A stretch of 12,882 nt of DNA from JAYZQT01 sp964412235. GTDB taxonomy: Bacteria; Pseudomonadota; Alphaproteobacteria; MPNO01; UBA830. Below the pieces are notes generated by a model. It did no database searches and was not told the origin of the DNA. It worked only from the letters and a program-made list of their open reading frames with translations. The DNA lies in the NCBI GenBank assembly GCA_964412235.1, contig CAYPNT010000085.1, positions 1 to 12,882 on the forward strand, written 5' to 3'. Made by a program: the position numbers and the translations under genes. Positions 7,116 through 12,882 of this stretch are shown piece by piece. Each line of letters starts with the position of its first letter. Position 1 is the first letter of the stretch.

Positions 7116-7808
7116 ATGTCTTTAACCCTTTCTTTCGATACGAGCGCTGATTTTTGCTCTGCTGCTTTTGTACTAGACGGCAAGGTGATTGGTGAGTGTT
7201 CTAAAGAGTTGTCGCGTGGACACGCAGAGCAGCTTGTTCCAATGATTAAAGGCCTTGGCAAAAATTTAGGTGTGGAAATTTTTGATGCCGATTTAATCTC
7301 TGTGACGATTGGGCCTGGCTCATATACCGGAGTGCGCACAGGGCTATCCGCGGCACGTGGTTTTTCCCTAGTATCGGGTGCGCCAGCAGTGGGGGTGTCT
7401 TCTTTTGCTGCCATTGTTCGCGGGGTTATCCCACACGTTGGAACCCCTTGCCCCTTACTTTGCGTAATTGAAACACGTCGAAAAGAATATTTTGGTCAGA
7501 TGTACGATTCCAAAGGAAAAGTTTTAACTCCTCCGCGTGTGATGGGGCACAATGAGTTGCGGGATGTTATAGAGGTTCATAATCCGATGTTGTGCGGAAA
7601 TGGTGTGTCACGCTTAGTATCAAGCTTGTTAGAACATTCTCTCAATCTACAACAAGTCGCGGATAGTAATCGACCAAAGCCAGTCGATATTGCGACAATT
7701 GGGGAGTGCATTATTTCTAAAACAAAAGACGTGCGGAAGACTTTGTCTCCACTGTACCTTCGGGAACCTCAGGCCAGGTTGGCTGGTGACGACGATACGC
7801 AAATATAA
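7116..7808 (+). CDS. tsaB: tRNA threonylcarbamoyladenosine biosynthesis protein TsaB
   Basis: 230-residue ASKHA-fold protein that dimerises with TsaD (with TsaE) to place threonylcarbamoyl on A37 of ANN-decoding tRNAs. Clear family marks are LSFDTSADFCSAAF at the N-terminus, SRGHAEQLVPMI (33-44), and the signature IGPGSYTGVRTGLSAARG (65-82), followed by AVGVSSFAAI. The degenerate C-terminal half, poor in conserved residues, is normal for TsaB. The start is ATG 7116, with only a weak GCGGA-type ribosome site. The stop at 7806-7808 is 16 nt from rimI; this tsaB-rimI order is widespread in alphaproteobacteria. Confidence 0.95.
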   Translation: MSLTLSFDTSADFCSAAFVLDGKVIGECSKELSRGHAEQLVPMIKGLGKNLGVEIFDADLISVTIGPGSYTGVRTGLSAARGFSLVSGAPAVGVSSFAAIVRGVIPHVGTPCPLLCVIETRRKEYFGQMYDSKGKVLTPPRVMGHNELRDVIEVHNPMLCGNGVSRLVSSLLEHSLNLQQVADSNRPKPVDIATIGECIISKTKDVRKTLSPLYLREPQARLAGDDDTQI

Positions 7809-7824
7809 TGTTAGCGGCCGGCAA

Positions 7825-8310
7825 ATGAAAAAATTTGAATTAGCCGAAGTTTGCCAACAAGATATCGGCGAACTGTCACGTATTCATCTTATATCGTTTA
7901 ACGAGGGGTGGAGTGGGCGTATGTTTGAGCGCATTTTGTTAACCACAGATAATTATGGCCTTGTTGCTCGAGATCTTCGTACGTGGTCCATCGCCGGTTT
8001 TGTGATGTTACGAATAGCTGCCGATGAATGTGAAATTTTATCTTTGGCGGTAGCCCCTGAATTCCGGGGTGAGGGTGTTGGCGGGTTTATTTTGGATGGT
8101 GCAATGCGAAAGGCTACGGCATTGGGATCAAGCAGTGTATTTTTGGAGGTTGCGGAGGACAACCATATCGCTGTGGGGCTTTATCGCAGCCGTGACCTTG
8201 TATCTGTAGGCCGGCGACCCGGGTATTATTTGAATAAGGACGGGACCCGAACTGCTGCCGTTACCATGTCTCGCACATTAAGAAATAAACCGTTAGAACC
8301 GTTCATTTAA
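7825..8310 (+). CDS. rimI: GNAT N-acetyltransferase RimI (ribosomal protein S18 alanine N-acetyltransferase)
   Basis: 161-residue GNAT-fold enzyme using acetyl-CoA to acetylate a protein N-terminus; the RimI call rests on fold motifs plus its place right after tsaB. The acetyl-CoA pyrophosphate loop is R81-G-E-G-V-G86, after the strand ILSLAVAPEF. The later VFLEVAEDNHIAVGLYRS segment (105-122) and RRPGYYLNKDG match RimI's N-x-x-A-x-x-L-Y and YY regions. I chose ATG 7825 because it follows tsaB by 16 nt and begins the domain directly; an upstream in-frame ATG at 7690 lies deep inside tsaB. No strong ribosome site is seen, so translation may be coupled to tsaB. The last 18 bases overlap the 3' end of the minus-strand tusA-like gene. 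Substrate is inferred. Confidence 0.88.
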   Translation: MKKFELAEVCQQDIGELSRIHLISFNEGWSGRMFERILLTTDNYGLVARDLRTWSIAGFVMLRIAADECEILSLAVAPEFRGEGVGGFILDGAMRKATALGSSSVFLEVAEDNHIAVGLYRSRDLVSVGRRPGYYLNKDGTRTAAVTMSRTLRNKPLEPFI

Positions 8311-8577
8311 TTTGGTTTTTTTTATTAAAAGCCTGTATAGTCCACGTTTGCTTTCACTTTGGTCCACTATTTTCCTATCGAGTGATAAGATTAAATGTCC
8401 TAATTCAGTCACCGCTTGCGGAACATTTTCAACTGGTTCGGGCCCAAGGAGTAAAATTTCCAATGTTTCGCCGTTGCGCATCTTCTCTATTTGTAGTCTC
8501 ACTTTTACAAATGTTATTGGGCAGACGTCTTGAGTTATGTCTAAAAAGTGGTCCGGTTTATGAGTTTCGTTTTGCAT
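8293..8577 (-). CDS. TusA/SirA-like sulfurtransferase
   Basis: 94-residue protein of the TusA family, small cytoplasmic sulfur carriers with one active cysteine that feed tRNA thiolation or other sulfur pathways. The motif FLDITQDVCPITFVK holds C19-P20; it reads CPIT rather than the classical CPxP, a variant I recall from alphaproteobacterial homologues. Further family features are LQIEKMRNGETLEILL and the GPEPVENVPQAVTELGH segment (45-61). The last ten residues are basic (IKKTKLNERF) and are encoded in the overlap with the end of rimI and the T-rich run just past it. No strong ribosome site is visible. It is divergently arranged with mucR across an 83-base control region. TusA-like proteins outside E. 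coli often have other partners, so an exact role in tRNA thiolation is not claimed. Confidence 0.88.
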   Translation of the reverse strand: MQNETHKPDHFLDITQDVCPITFVKVRLQIEKMRNGETLEILLLGPEPVENVPQAVTELGHLILSLDRKIVDQSESKRGLYRLLIKKTKLNERF

Positions 8578-8579
8578 TT

Positions 8580-8636
8580 AACCAATACTAAAAAATCTAT
8601 TGCGGATATGAAGTCTTAATTTTATAAAAATTGGTT
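8580..8636. repeat. Spaced inverted repeat AACCAAT...ATTGGTT in the tusA/mucR control region
   Basis: AACCAAT at 8580-8586 and ATTGGTT at 8630-8636 are perfect 7-base complements, separated by 43 bases. One arm sits just before the tusA start codon and the other just after the mucR -10 element, near the expected start of transcription. The arrangement could be a pair of operator half-sites, but seven bases in A+T-rich DNA may also match by chance. The spacing is too long for a simple hairpin terminator. Confidence 0.35.
8600..8628 (+). promoter_or_regulatory. Sigma-70-type promoter for mucR
   Basis: TTGCGG (8600-8605), a 17-base spacer, and TATAAA (8623-8628) form a good vegetative promoter. 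It predicts transcription starting near 8635, about 26 bases before the mucR ATG at 8661, which has AAAGG at 8647-8651. On the minus strand the same TTTATAAA element, with TTTAAT 17 bases upstream, could act as a weak -10 for the tusA-like gene. The two divergent promoters may therefore overlap. No experimental start is known. Confidence 0.5.
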
Positions 8637-8660
8637 TCACTATATTAAAGGCACCATCTT

Positions 8661-9074
8661 ATGGCAGAAGATCCCGTTGATAACGAAAACATTATTGCAT
8701 GGACGGCCAATATAGTGGCGTCGCATGTTCAAAATAATAGGATTGGAATCGAAGAACTGCCTCAGTTAATTAAAACAGTCCACGATTCACTTCAGGGCTT
8801 GTTAGGAGAAGAACCTCCTGATAAACCAAAGCCAGTTGTATCTATTCGGAGATCAATAACACCCGACTTTATCATATGTTTAGAAGATGGCCGAAAACTC
8901 AAAATGTTAAAACGACACCTTGCGGCCGCTTATGGGATGTCACCAGAGCAATACAAAGAAAAATGGGGTCTTCCAACGGATTACCCGATGGTTGCGCCAA
9001 ATTATGCCAAACATCGGAGCTCTCTCGCTAAGAAAATTGGACTGGGAAGAGGTCGGGGAAAAAATAACCATTAG
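8661..9074 (+). CDS. MucR/Ros family transcriptional regulator
   Basis: 137-residue DNA-binding protein of the MucR/Ros family, which in alphaproteobacteria controls exopolysaccharide, envelope and virulence genes by binding A+T-rich sites. The N-terminal helical part (about 10-50) resembles the oligomerisation region. The zinc-finger-like DNA-binding domain runs about 65-125, with ICLEDGRKLKMLKRHL followed by the diagnostic MSPEQYKEKWGLP and DYPMVAPNYAKHRS. At the four metal positions of Ros (C-x2-C-x9-H-x4-H) this protein has C73, D76, H86 and Y91. Two of the usual ligands are therefore changed, and the last cannot coordinate zinc in the usual way. Reports on Mesorhizobium homologues show that such domains can fold without zinc. 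A basic tail (GRGRGKNNH) ends the protein. Likely autoregulated, as other MucR proteins are (inference). Confidence 0.93.
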   Translation: MAEDPVDNENIIAWTANIVASHVQNNRIGIEELPQLIKTVHDSLQGLLGEEPPDKPKPVVSIRRSITPDFIICLEDGRKLKMLKRHLAAAYGMSPEQYKEKWGLPTDYPMVAPNYAKHRSSLAKKIGLGRGRGKNNH

Positions 9075-9090
9075 ATAGCGTTATTTCTCG

Positions 9091-9120
9091 TTGGTACTGA
9101 TACTTTATTTATAGTGTAAT
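9091..9120 (+). promoter_or_regulatory. Possible promoter for the olsBA genes
   Basis: TTGGTA (9091-9096) and TGTAAT (9115-9120) are separated by 18 bases in the 140-base gap between mucR and olsB. An overlapping TATAGT at 9110-9115 is an alternative -10 but lacks a matching -35. Transcription from here would include the short ORF at 9157. No Pho box resembling CTGTCAT repeats was seen. Without mapped starts this is only a candidate. Confidence 0.3.
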
Positions 9121-9156
9121 ATGAATGTGAGCCATCTTTTACGTGAGGCAGGAGCG

Positions 9157-9228
9157 ATGTCTTCACATAACGAGATTTGCCAGACGGTAAAATATTTCGG
9201 ATTTCGGAGTATTAATGAAGGGTTCTGA
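9157..9228 (+). CDS. Possible 23-residue upstream ORF overlapping the olsB start
   Basis: ATG 9157 opens a 23-codon frame ending TGA 9226-9228. It lies in a different frame from olsB, whose ATG at 9215 is 14 bases before this stop. The start is preceded by purine-rich GAGG (9145-9148) and AGGAG (9150-9154, only 2 nt away), at least as good as the GGAG in front of olsB. The peptide starts MSSHNEICQT and ends RSINEGF, with no signal peptide or run of a regulatory amino acid. If translated, it could couple or limit olsB translation. It may equally be chance; no homologue is known to me. Confidence 0.3.
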   Translation: MSSHNEICQTVKYFGFRSINEGF

Positions 9229-10045
9229 GATACCTAGTGTCGAATTTTTGCCCATCGAATTAGGTAATTTGGTTGCGCGCCTAGCCTGCTGTGAAGAGGA
9301 GGTAGATGCAGCGCAAGCTCTTCGATATAGAGTATTTTACGAAGAGATGTGTGCAATACCTTCGGAAGAAGTGTCATTGTCGGAACGTGATTTTGATCGT
9401 TTTGATGAGATTTGTGATCACCTTTTAGTCATTGATTCTCAGAGAACGGATCTTCCAGGCGGGGTGGTGGGCACGTATCGTCTTTTGCGCAGCAGCGTTG
9501 CGGAACGACATGATGGTTTTTACACCTCGGATGAATATGATATTTCTCCCCTAATAAGTGGTTCTGGTGAGACATTAGAACTTGGTAGGTCCTGTGTGGA
9601 AGAAGCTTATCGAAATCGACCGACCATGCAGTTACTTTGGCAAAGTATTGCTCAATATATTTTCCGATATGACATTGAGGTAATGTTTGGTTGCGCTAGT
9701 ATGGCTGGTACAGATCCGTCTAAATTAGCCCTTCCATTATCGTATCTTTATCATTATCACCTGGCGCCTCTTGCTCTTCGTCCAAAAGCGTTACCAGAAC
9801 GTTTTGTAGATATGGAAATTTTGGCACGGGACGACGTTAATCCGAGAAAAGCGCTAGCCATGTTAGCTCCCTTAATTAAAGGCTATTTGCGTTTAGGGGG
9901 ATTTGTCGGCGATGGTGCGGTTGTAGACCGGCAGTTCAACACCACAGACGTCAGTATTGTAGTAAAAACCGACTTGGTCACGGAGAAGTATCTGAAACAT
10001 TACGAACGCATGAATCGACGTGACGGCGAAGAAGAGGGTGAGTAG
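9215..10045 (+). CDS. olsB: GNAT-type acyltransferase, OlsB-like (ornithine N-alpha-acyltransferase)
   Basis: 276-residue member of the hemolysin-like/OlsB GNAT family, which transfers a 3-hydroxyacyl group from acyl carrier protein to the alpha-amino group of ornithine to form lyso-ornithine lipid. Visible family motifs are AQALRYRVFYEEM (34-46), GGVVGTYRLL (82-91), LELGRSCVEEAYR (121-133) and EVMFGCASMAGTDP (155-168), and later LGGFVGDGAVVDRQFNTTDVSIV, the usual C-terminal signature. The start is ATG 9215 with GGAG at 9206-9209. The acidic-basic C-terminus (RRDGEEEGE) runs into the next gene, whose GTG lies 3 nt after this stop, so the pair is co-translated. The adjacent PlsC-type gene strongly supports the OlsB assignment; a substrate other than ornithine cannot be excluded. 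Confidence 0.87.
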   Translation: MKGSEIPSVEFLPIELGNLVARLACCEEEVDAAQALRYRVFYEEMCAIPSEEVSLSERDFDRFDEICDHLLVIDSQRTDLPGGVVGTYRLLRSSVAERHDGFYTSDEYDISPLISGSGETLELGRSCVEEAYRNRPTMQLLWQSIAQYIFRYDIEVMFGCASMAGTDPSKLALPLSYLYHYHLAPLALRPKALPERFVDMEILARDDVNPRKALAMLAPLIKGYLRLGGFVGDGAVVDRQFNTTDVSIVVKTDLVTEKYLKHYERMNRRDGEEEGE

Positions 10046-10048
10046 AGA

Positions 10049-10849
10049 GTGGCTTCACCACTCAGAGCATTTTTTCGGATAGGTGTTTATCTTATCCTAA
10101 CAATCGCTCTTTTGCCGGTGCAATTGTTGGCGCTTCGATTTAGTCGATCACTCTCTGTGCGATTGCCACTTGCTTATCATCAACTTTGCACAAAAATTCT
10201 AGGATTTAAAATCCGAACCCATGGAACAATTAAAAATGGGGCGCCTATTTTGTTTGTGTGCAATCATACCTCCTATTCGGACATTGCGATAATTGGATCA
10301 TTACTACCAGCTTCGTTTGTTGCAAAAAGTGAGGTTGCTAACTGGCCCTTCTTTGGTCTTTTAGCGAAATTGCAACGAACGGTATTTGTGGACCGACGAC
10401 GAAAACGTACAAGTCATCAACGTGACGCTATGATCCAAAGAATGGAGGAAGGGGACAACTTAATTTTGTTTCCAGAAGGCACGAGTTCAGACGGTAATTT
10501 TGTATTACCCTTCAAGAGCGCGCTGTTCAGCGTGGCACAAGAGGAACCTCTCGGAAAACCTTTGTTAATACAACCCGTGTCAGTTGCTTATACACGGCTT
10601 GATGGAATGCCTATTGGTCGGGCGCTGAGGCCATATTTTGCTTGGTATGGGGATATGACACTTGCTCCACATTTTTGGGCAGTATCGGGCCTTGGACAAA
10701 TAACCGTTGACGTTATTTTTCATCGTCCCGTTACTATTTCAGAATACAATACTCGTAAGAAACTTGCCGATTATTGTCATACGGTAGTTGAGCAAGGCGT
10801 GTCGTTGGCAAATGCGGGCCGTCTTGATTCTTTTCAAATACGTGTTTAG
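10049..10849 (+). CDS. olsA: 1-acyl-glycerol-phosphate acyltransferase family protein, OlsA-like
   Basis: 266-residue PlsC-superfamily acyltransferase, predicted to add the second acyl chain to lyso-ornithine lipid at the inner membrane. The N-terminus has one strong hydrophobic helix (about 9-28). Motif I is N-H73-T-S-Y-S-D78, with the catalytic His and Asp. VFVDRRRKR (112-120) is motif II, FPEGTSSDG (141-149) motif III, and IQPVSVAY (174-181) motif IV. The start is GTG 10049, with GAGGGTGA at 10034-10041, only 3 nt after olsB. PlsC proteins acting on lysophosphatidic acid share the same motifs, so the OlsA role depends on this gene order. The downstream miaB gene starts 27 nt after the stop and may be in the same transcript. 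Confidence 0.87.
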   Translation: MASPLRAFFRIGVYLILTIALLPVQLLALRFSRSLSVRLPLAYHQLCTKILGFKIRTHGTIKNGAPILFVCNHTSYSDIAIIGSLLPASFVAKSEVANWPFFGLLAKLQRTVFVDRRRKRTSHQRDAMIQRMEEGDNLILFPEGTSSDGNFVLPFKSALFSVAQEEPLGKPLLIQPVSVAYTRLDGMPIGRALRPYFAWYGDMTLAPHFWAVSGLGQITVDVIFHRPVTISEYNTRKKLADYCHTVVEQGVSLANAGRLDSFQIRV

Positions 10850-10876
10850 GAGTATCGGTCGGCAAAACGTTTTTGT

Positions 10877-12316
10877 ATGTGCTACGAGGATGGATCCGGG
10901 ATACCCTCTTTGGCAAAAAAATTTCATATTAAGAATTATGGGTGTCAGATGAATGTGTACGATGGTGCGCGTATGTCAGATTTGTTGATGCCACTTGGGT
11001 ACCAAAATGTTAGCACGCCTGAACTGGCAGATCTAATTATCCTAAATACTTGTCATATCCGAGAGAAAGCATCTGAAAAGATATACTCTGAATTAGGACG
11101 ACTGCGTTCACTTAAATTATCGCGTGGTGCAAAAGGTAATAAGATGATGATAGGTGTGGCCGGATGCGTTGCTCAGGCAGATGGAGCGGAAATACTCCGC
11201 AGGGCTCCGTTTGTTGACTTCATTTTTGGTCCTCAGACGTATCACCGTTTGCCTGAAATGGTTATGCGAGCATCGCGTATGACTGAGCAAGGGAAGGGCT
11301 CAATTCAAAATCAGGTTGATACCGAATTTCCATCAGAACCAAAATTTGATTCTCTTCCGATGGTCTCAGAAAGGGGACCATCTGCATTTATCACTGTGCA
11401 AGAAGGTTGCGATAAATTTTGTTCGTTTTGTGTTGTTCCTTATACCAGAGGGGCAGAATATTCCCGCCCGGTCACTGATATTATAGAAGAGGCGCGCCGG
11501 CTTGCTTCAGTAGGCGCGCGTGAACTGACTTTGCTTGGTCAAAATGTTAACGCTTACCACGGCGTGTCGTCCCATAAAAGTAGTTGGGGGTTGGCTGAAC
11601 TGATTTATGAGTTGGCCCGAATAGAGCCTATAAAGCGTATTCGGTACACCACATCCCATCCTCGTGATATGACAGAAGAACTTATAAAGGCCCATCGCGA
11701 TGTGCCAAAATTAATGCCCTATATACACCTACCTGTCCAATCAGGCTCTGACCGAGTGTTGCAAGCCATGAACAGGCAGCACAATACCAAAGATTACTTC
11801 GCCATCATTGATCAAATACGCGCTAAATGCCCTGATATAGCACTGTCCTCTGATTTTATAGTTGGACACCCTGGGGAGACCGAGGAGGACTTTGAGGCAA
11901 CTCTTTCACTTATAAAAGCCGTAGGTTATGCACAAGCGTACTCTTTCAAATATAGCAGTCGGCCGGGGACCCCTTCATCTGCACTTGACGACCCCGTACC
12001 GGAGAAAATTAAAAGCGAAAGGCTTGCAAAACTGCAGGATCTGTTGAGGGAACAACAACAATTTTTTAATCACAAGTTTAATGGGCAGTTAGTGCCTGTC
12101 TTATTTGATCGGAAAGGCCGGCATAAATTGCAGTTAGCAGGTCGCAGCCCTTGGATGCAGGCAGTTCATGTAGATTTTCCTGATTCTCCCGCAGCCAGTG
12201 ACGCGTTTGGGGAAATCGGTCTCGTTCGGGTGAATGAGGTACGCCCAAACTCGCTTAGCGGAATATTTGTATCCAATATTTCTGAGGCGGAGGTATTCCC
12301 GATTGGAGCGCAATAG
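10877..12316 (+). CDS. miaB: tRNA-2-methylthio-N6-dimethylallyladenosine synthase MiaB
   Basis: 479-residue radical-SAM methylthiotransferase that converts i6A37 to ms2i6A37 in tRNAs reading U-starting codons. The N-terminal domain carries the auxiliary [4Fe-4S] cysteines C23 (YGCQMNVYD), C59 (LNTCHIREKA) and C97 (VAGCVAQ). The radical-SAM cluster motif is C178-x3-C182-x2-C185 in EGCDKFCSFCVVPYTRG. A TRAM RNA-binding domain occupies about 390-470. MiaB rather than RimO or MtaB is indicated by YGCQMN, CVVPYTRG and LPVQSGSDRVLQAMNR. The start is not certain: ATG 10877 lacks a close ribosome site (AGGAG at 10848-10852 is 24 nt away). An in-frame TTG at 10910 would give the more usual short N-terminus before KKFHIKNYG. 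The stop lies inside the overlap with phoH. Confidence 0.96.
   Translation: MCYEDGSGIPSLAKKFHIKNYGCQMNVYDGARMSDLLMPLGYQNVSTPELADLIILNTCHIREKASEKIYSELGRLRSLKLSRGAKGNKMMIGVAGCVAQADGAEILRRAPFVDFIFGPQTYHRLPEMVMRASRMTEQGKGSIQNQVDTEFPSEPKFDSLPMVSERGPSAFITVQEGCDKFCSFCVVPYTRGAEYSRPVTDIIEEARRLASVGARELTLLGQNVNAYHGVSSHKSSWGLAELIYELARIEPIKRIRYTTSHPRDMTEELIKAHRDVPKLMPYIHLPVQSGSDRVLQAMNRQHNTKDYFAIIDQIRAKCPDIALSSDFIVGHPGETEEDFEATLSLIKAVGYAQAYSFKYSSRPGTPSSALDDPVPEKIKSERLAKLQDLLREQQQFFNHKFNGQLVPVLFDRKGRHKLQLAGRSPWMQAVHVDFPDSPAASDAFGEIGLVRVNEVRPNSLSGIFVSNISEAEVFPIGAQ
12289..12305 (+). promoter_or_regulatory. Ribosome binding site and TTG start deciding the phoH N-terminus
   Basis: GGAGG at 12289-12293 lies nine bases before an in-frame TTG at 12303-12305, all within the end of miaB. 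No ATG or GTG in the phoH frame lies between miaB and the conserved LLLEFENN segment. The first in-frame ATG (12411) would delete conserved residues. The TTG is therefore the best start. Confidence 0.6.
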
Positions 12317-12882
12317 TAAAATACGTGGGGCTGAGTCGCTGCTTCTAGAATTCGAAAATAATCAATTACTTCCGTTATTGTTTGGGGATTTCGATAGGCA
12401 TCTTGCGCGGATGGAACAGTTGCTTTGTGTGACCATAGCCTCTCGAGGGAATAGTGCTTTAATATCGGGGGATCAAATAGCGATCGATACTGCTCGCAGA
12501 ACATTAAAGAGTTTGTATGAAAAGTTGAGTAACGGAGCCGAAATTACTCTTGCTGATGTGGATGCTGAAATCCGGTTTTCGAGAGAGACAGCGAAGGAAA
12601 CTCGGGTGGGCGGAGGACAAGAGCAGAATGGTGCATTAATGGTTCAAACACCCAAACGGCAAATTTTACCGCGGTCAAAAGGGCAGCGGTGCTATATTGA
12701 AGCGCTGTCAGAAAGCGAACTTACCTTTGGCCTTGGCCCGGCTGGCACTGGAAAAACGTACCTTGCAGTGGGTATGGCAGTCTTTATGCTTACGTCAGGC
12801 AAAGTTGACAGGATAGTTTTGTCTCGGCCTGCGGTAGAGGCTGGAGAAAGGCTAGGGTTTTTGCCCGGCGCAATGCGAGATA
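12303..12882 (+). CDS. phoH: PhoH family ATPase, 5' part (continues beyond window)
   Basis: Cytoplasmic PhoH/YbeZ-type P-loop ATPase, linked in other bacteria to RNA metabolism with the endonuclease YbeY, whose gene commonly follows. About 193 codons are visible. An N-terminal KH-like/RNA-binding region (LLLEFENNQLLPLLFGDFDR ... VTIASRGNSALISGD) is followed by a poor linker (about 95-120), then PRSKGQRCYIEAL. The Walker A loop is G145-P-A-G-T-G-K-T152 (12735-12758), and the family stretch IVLSRPAVEAGERLGFLPG ends the window. Walker B and the C-terminus are not visible. I start it at TTG 12303 (GGAGG upstream), overlapping miaB by 14 nt, so it is translationally linked to miaB. The name reflects E. 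coli phosphate-starvation work; no Pho box is seen here. Confidence 0.93.
   Translation, partial: MERNSKIRGAESLLLEFENNQLLPLLFGDFDRHLARMEQLLCVTIASRGNSALISGDQIAIDTARRTLKSLYEKLSNGAEITLADVDAEIRFSRETAKETRVGGGQEQNGALMVQTPKRQILPRSKGQRCYIEALSESELTFGLGPAGTGKTYLAVGMAVFMLTSGKVDRIVLSRPAVEAGERLGFLPGAMRD

Noticed and set aside
9062..9086. AAATAAC...GTTATTT repeat at the end of mucR as a terminator
   Set aside because: Seven pairs with only one G-C pair and an 11-base loop; no T-run follows. It also overlaps the coding end of mucR.
9075..9214. Pho box upstream of olsB, or phosphate-starvation regulon with phoH
   Set aside because: No CTGTCAT-like direct repeats were found in the gap, and the phoH name alone is not evidence of phosphate control here.
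9215..10045. Autoinducer (acyl-homoserine lactone) synthase
   Set aside because: The GNAT fold and R-x-R-V-F-x-E pattern superficially resemble LuxI-type enzymes, but the ELGRSCV and FGCAS segments and the linked PlsC-type gene fit OlsB.

Overview
The window is a gene-dense, moderate-GC stretch (about mid-40s percent by eye) that looks like the chromosome of an alphaproteobacterium, probably from the Rhodospirillales or a related marine lineage. The pointers are a MucR/Ros-type regulator, the alphaproteobacterial TIGR02186 (Alph_Pro_TM) protein beside a TSUP permease, an OlsB/OlsA-type ornithine-lipid pair, and a trpS ... usp ... tsaB-rimI ... miaB-phoH order. From memory that order is a common alphaproteobacterial backbone. 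The species cannot be named from the sequence. There is no rRNA, tRNA, insertion sequence, phage gene or CRISPR array, and no gene-free stretch longer than about 200 bases.

Layout. (1) 1-756: the 3' part of trpS. (2) 837-4070: a tight plus-strand run of TSUP permease, TIGR02186 envelope protein (overlapping by 1 nt), universal stress protein and a single-component Rieske oxygenase. (3) 4268-7042: three envelope or peptidoglycan-type hydrolases. These are a Bax-like glucosaminidase on plus, then a NodB-fold deacetylase and a VanX/DdpX-type D-Ala-D-Ala dipeptidase on minus. (4) 7116-8310: tsaB and rimI, two universally useful RNA/protein modification genes. (5) 8293-8577 on minus: a TusA-like protein whose 3' end overlaps rimI tail to tail. 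It is divergent from mucR (8661-9074). (6) 9215-10849: olsB-olsA, preceded by a possible 23-codon upstream ORF. (7) 10877-12882: miaB, then the 5' part of phoH, whose best start is a TTG inside the end of miaB.

How the genes fit together. Housekeeping genes for tRNA charging and modification (trpS, tsaB, miaB) and RNA/stress functions (usp, phoH) form the backbone. Envelope functions fill the spaces between them: a TSUP transporter with its partner, cell-wall hydrolases and ornithine-lipid synthesis. No clearly new defence or mobile system is visible. The parts most worth a second look are the TSUP-TIGR02186-USP-Rieske run, the three-hydrolase block, the C-terminal domain of the deacetylase, the MucR variant with altered zinc ligands and its symmetric control region, and the possible leader ORF in front of olsB.
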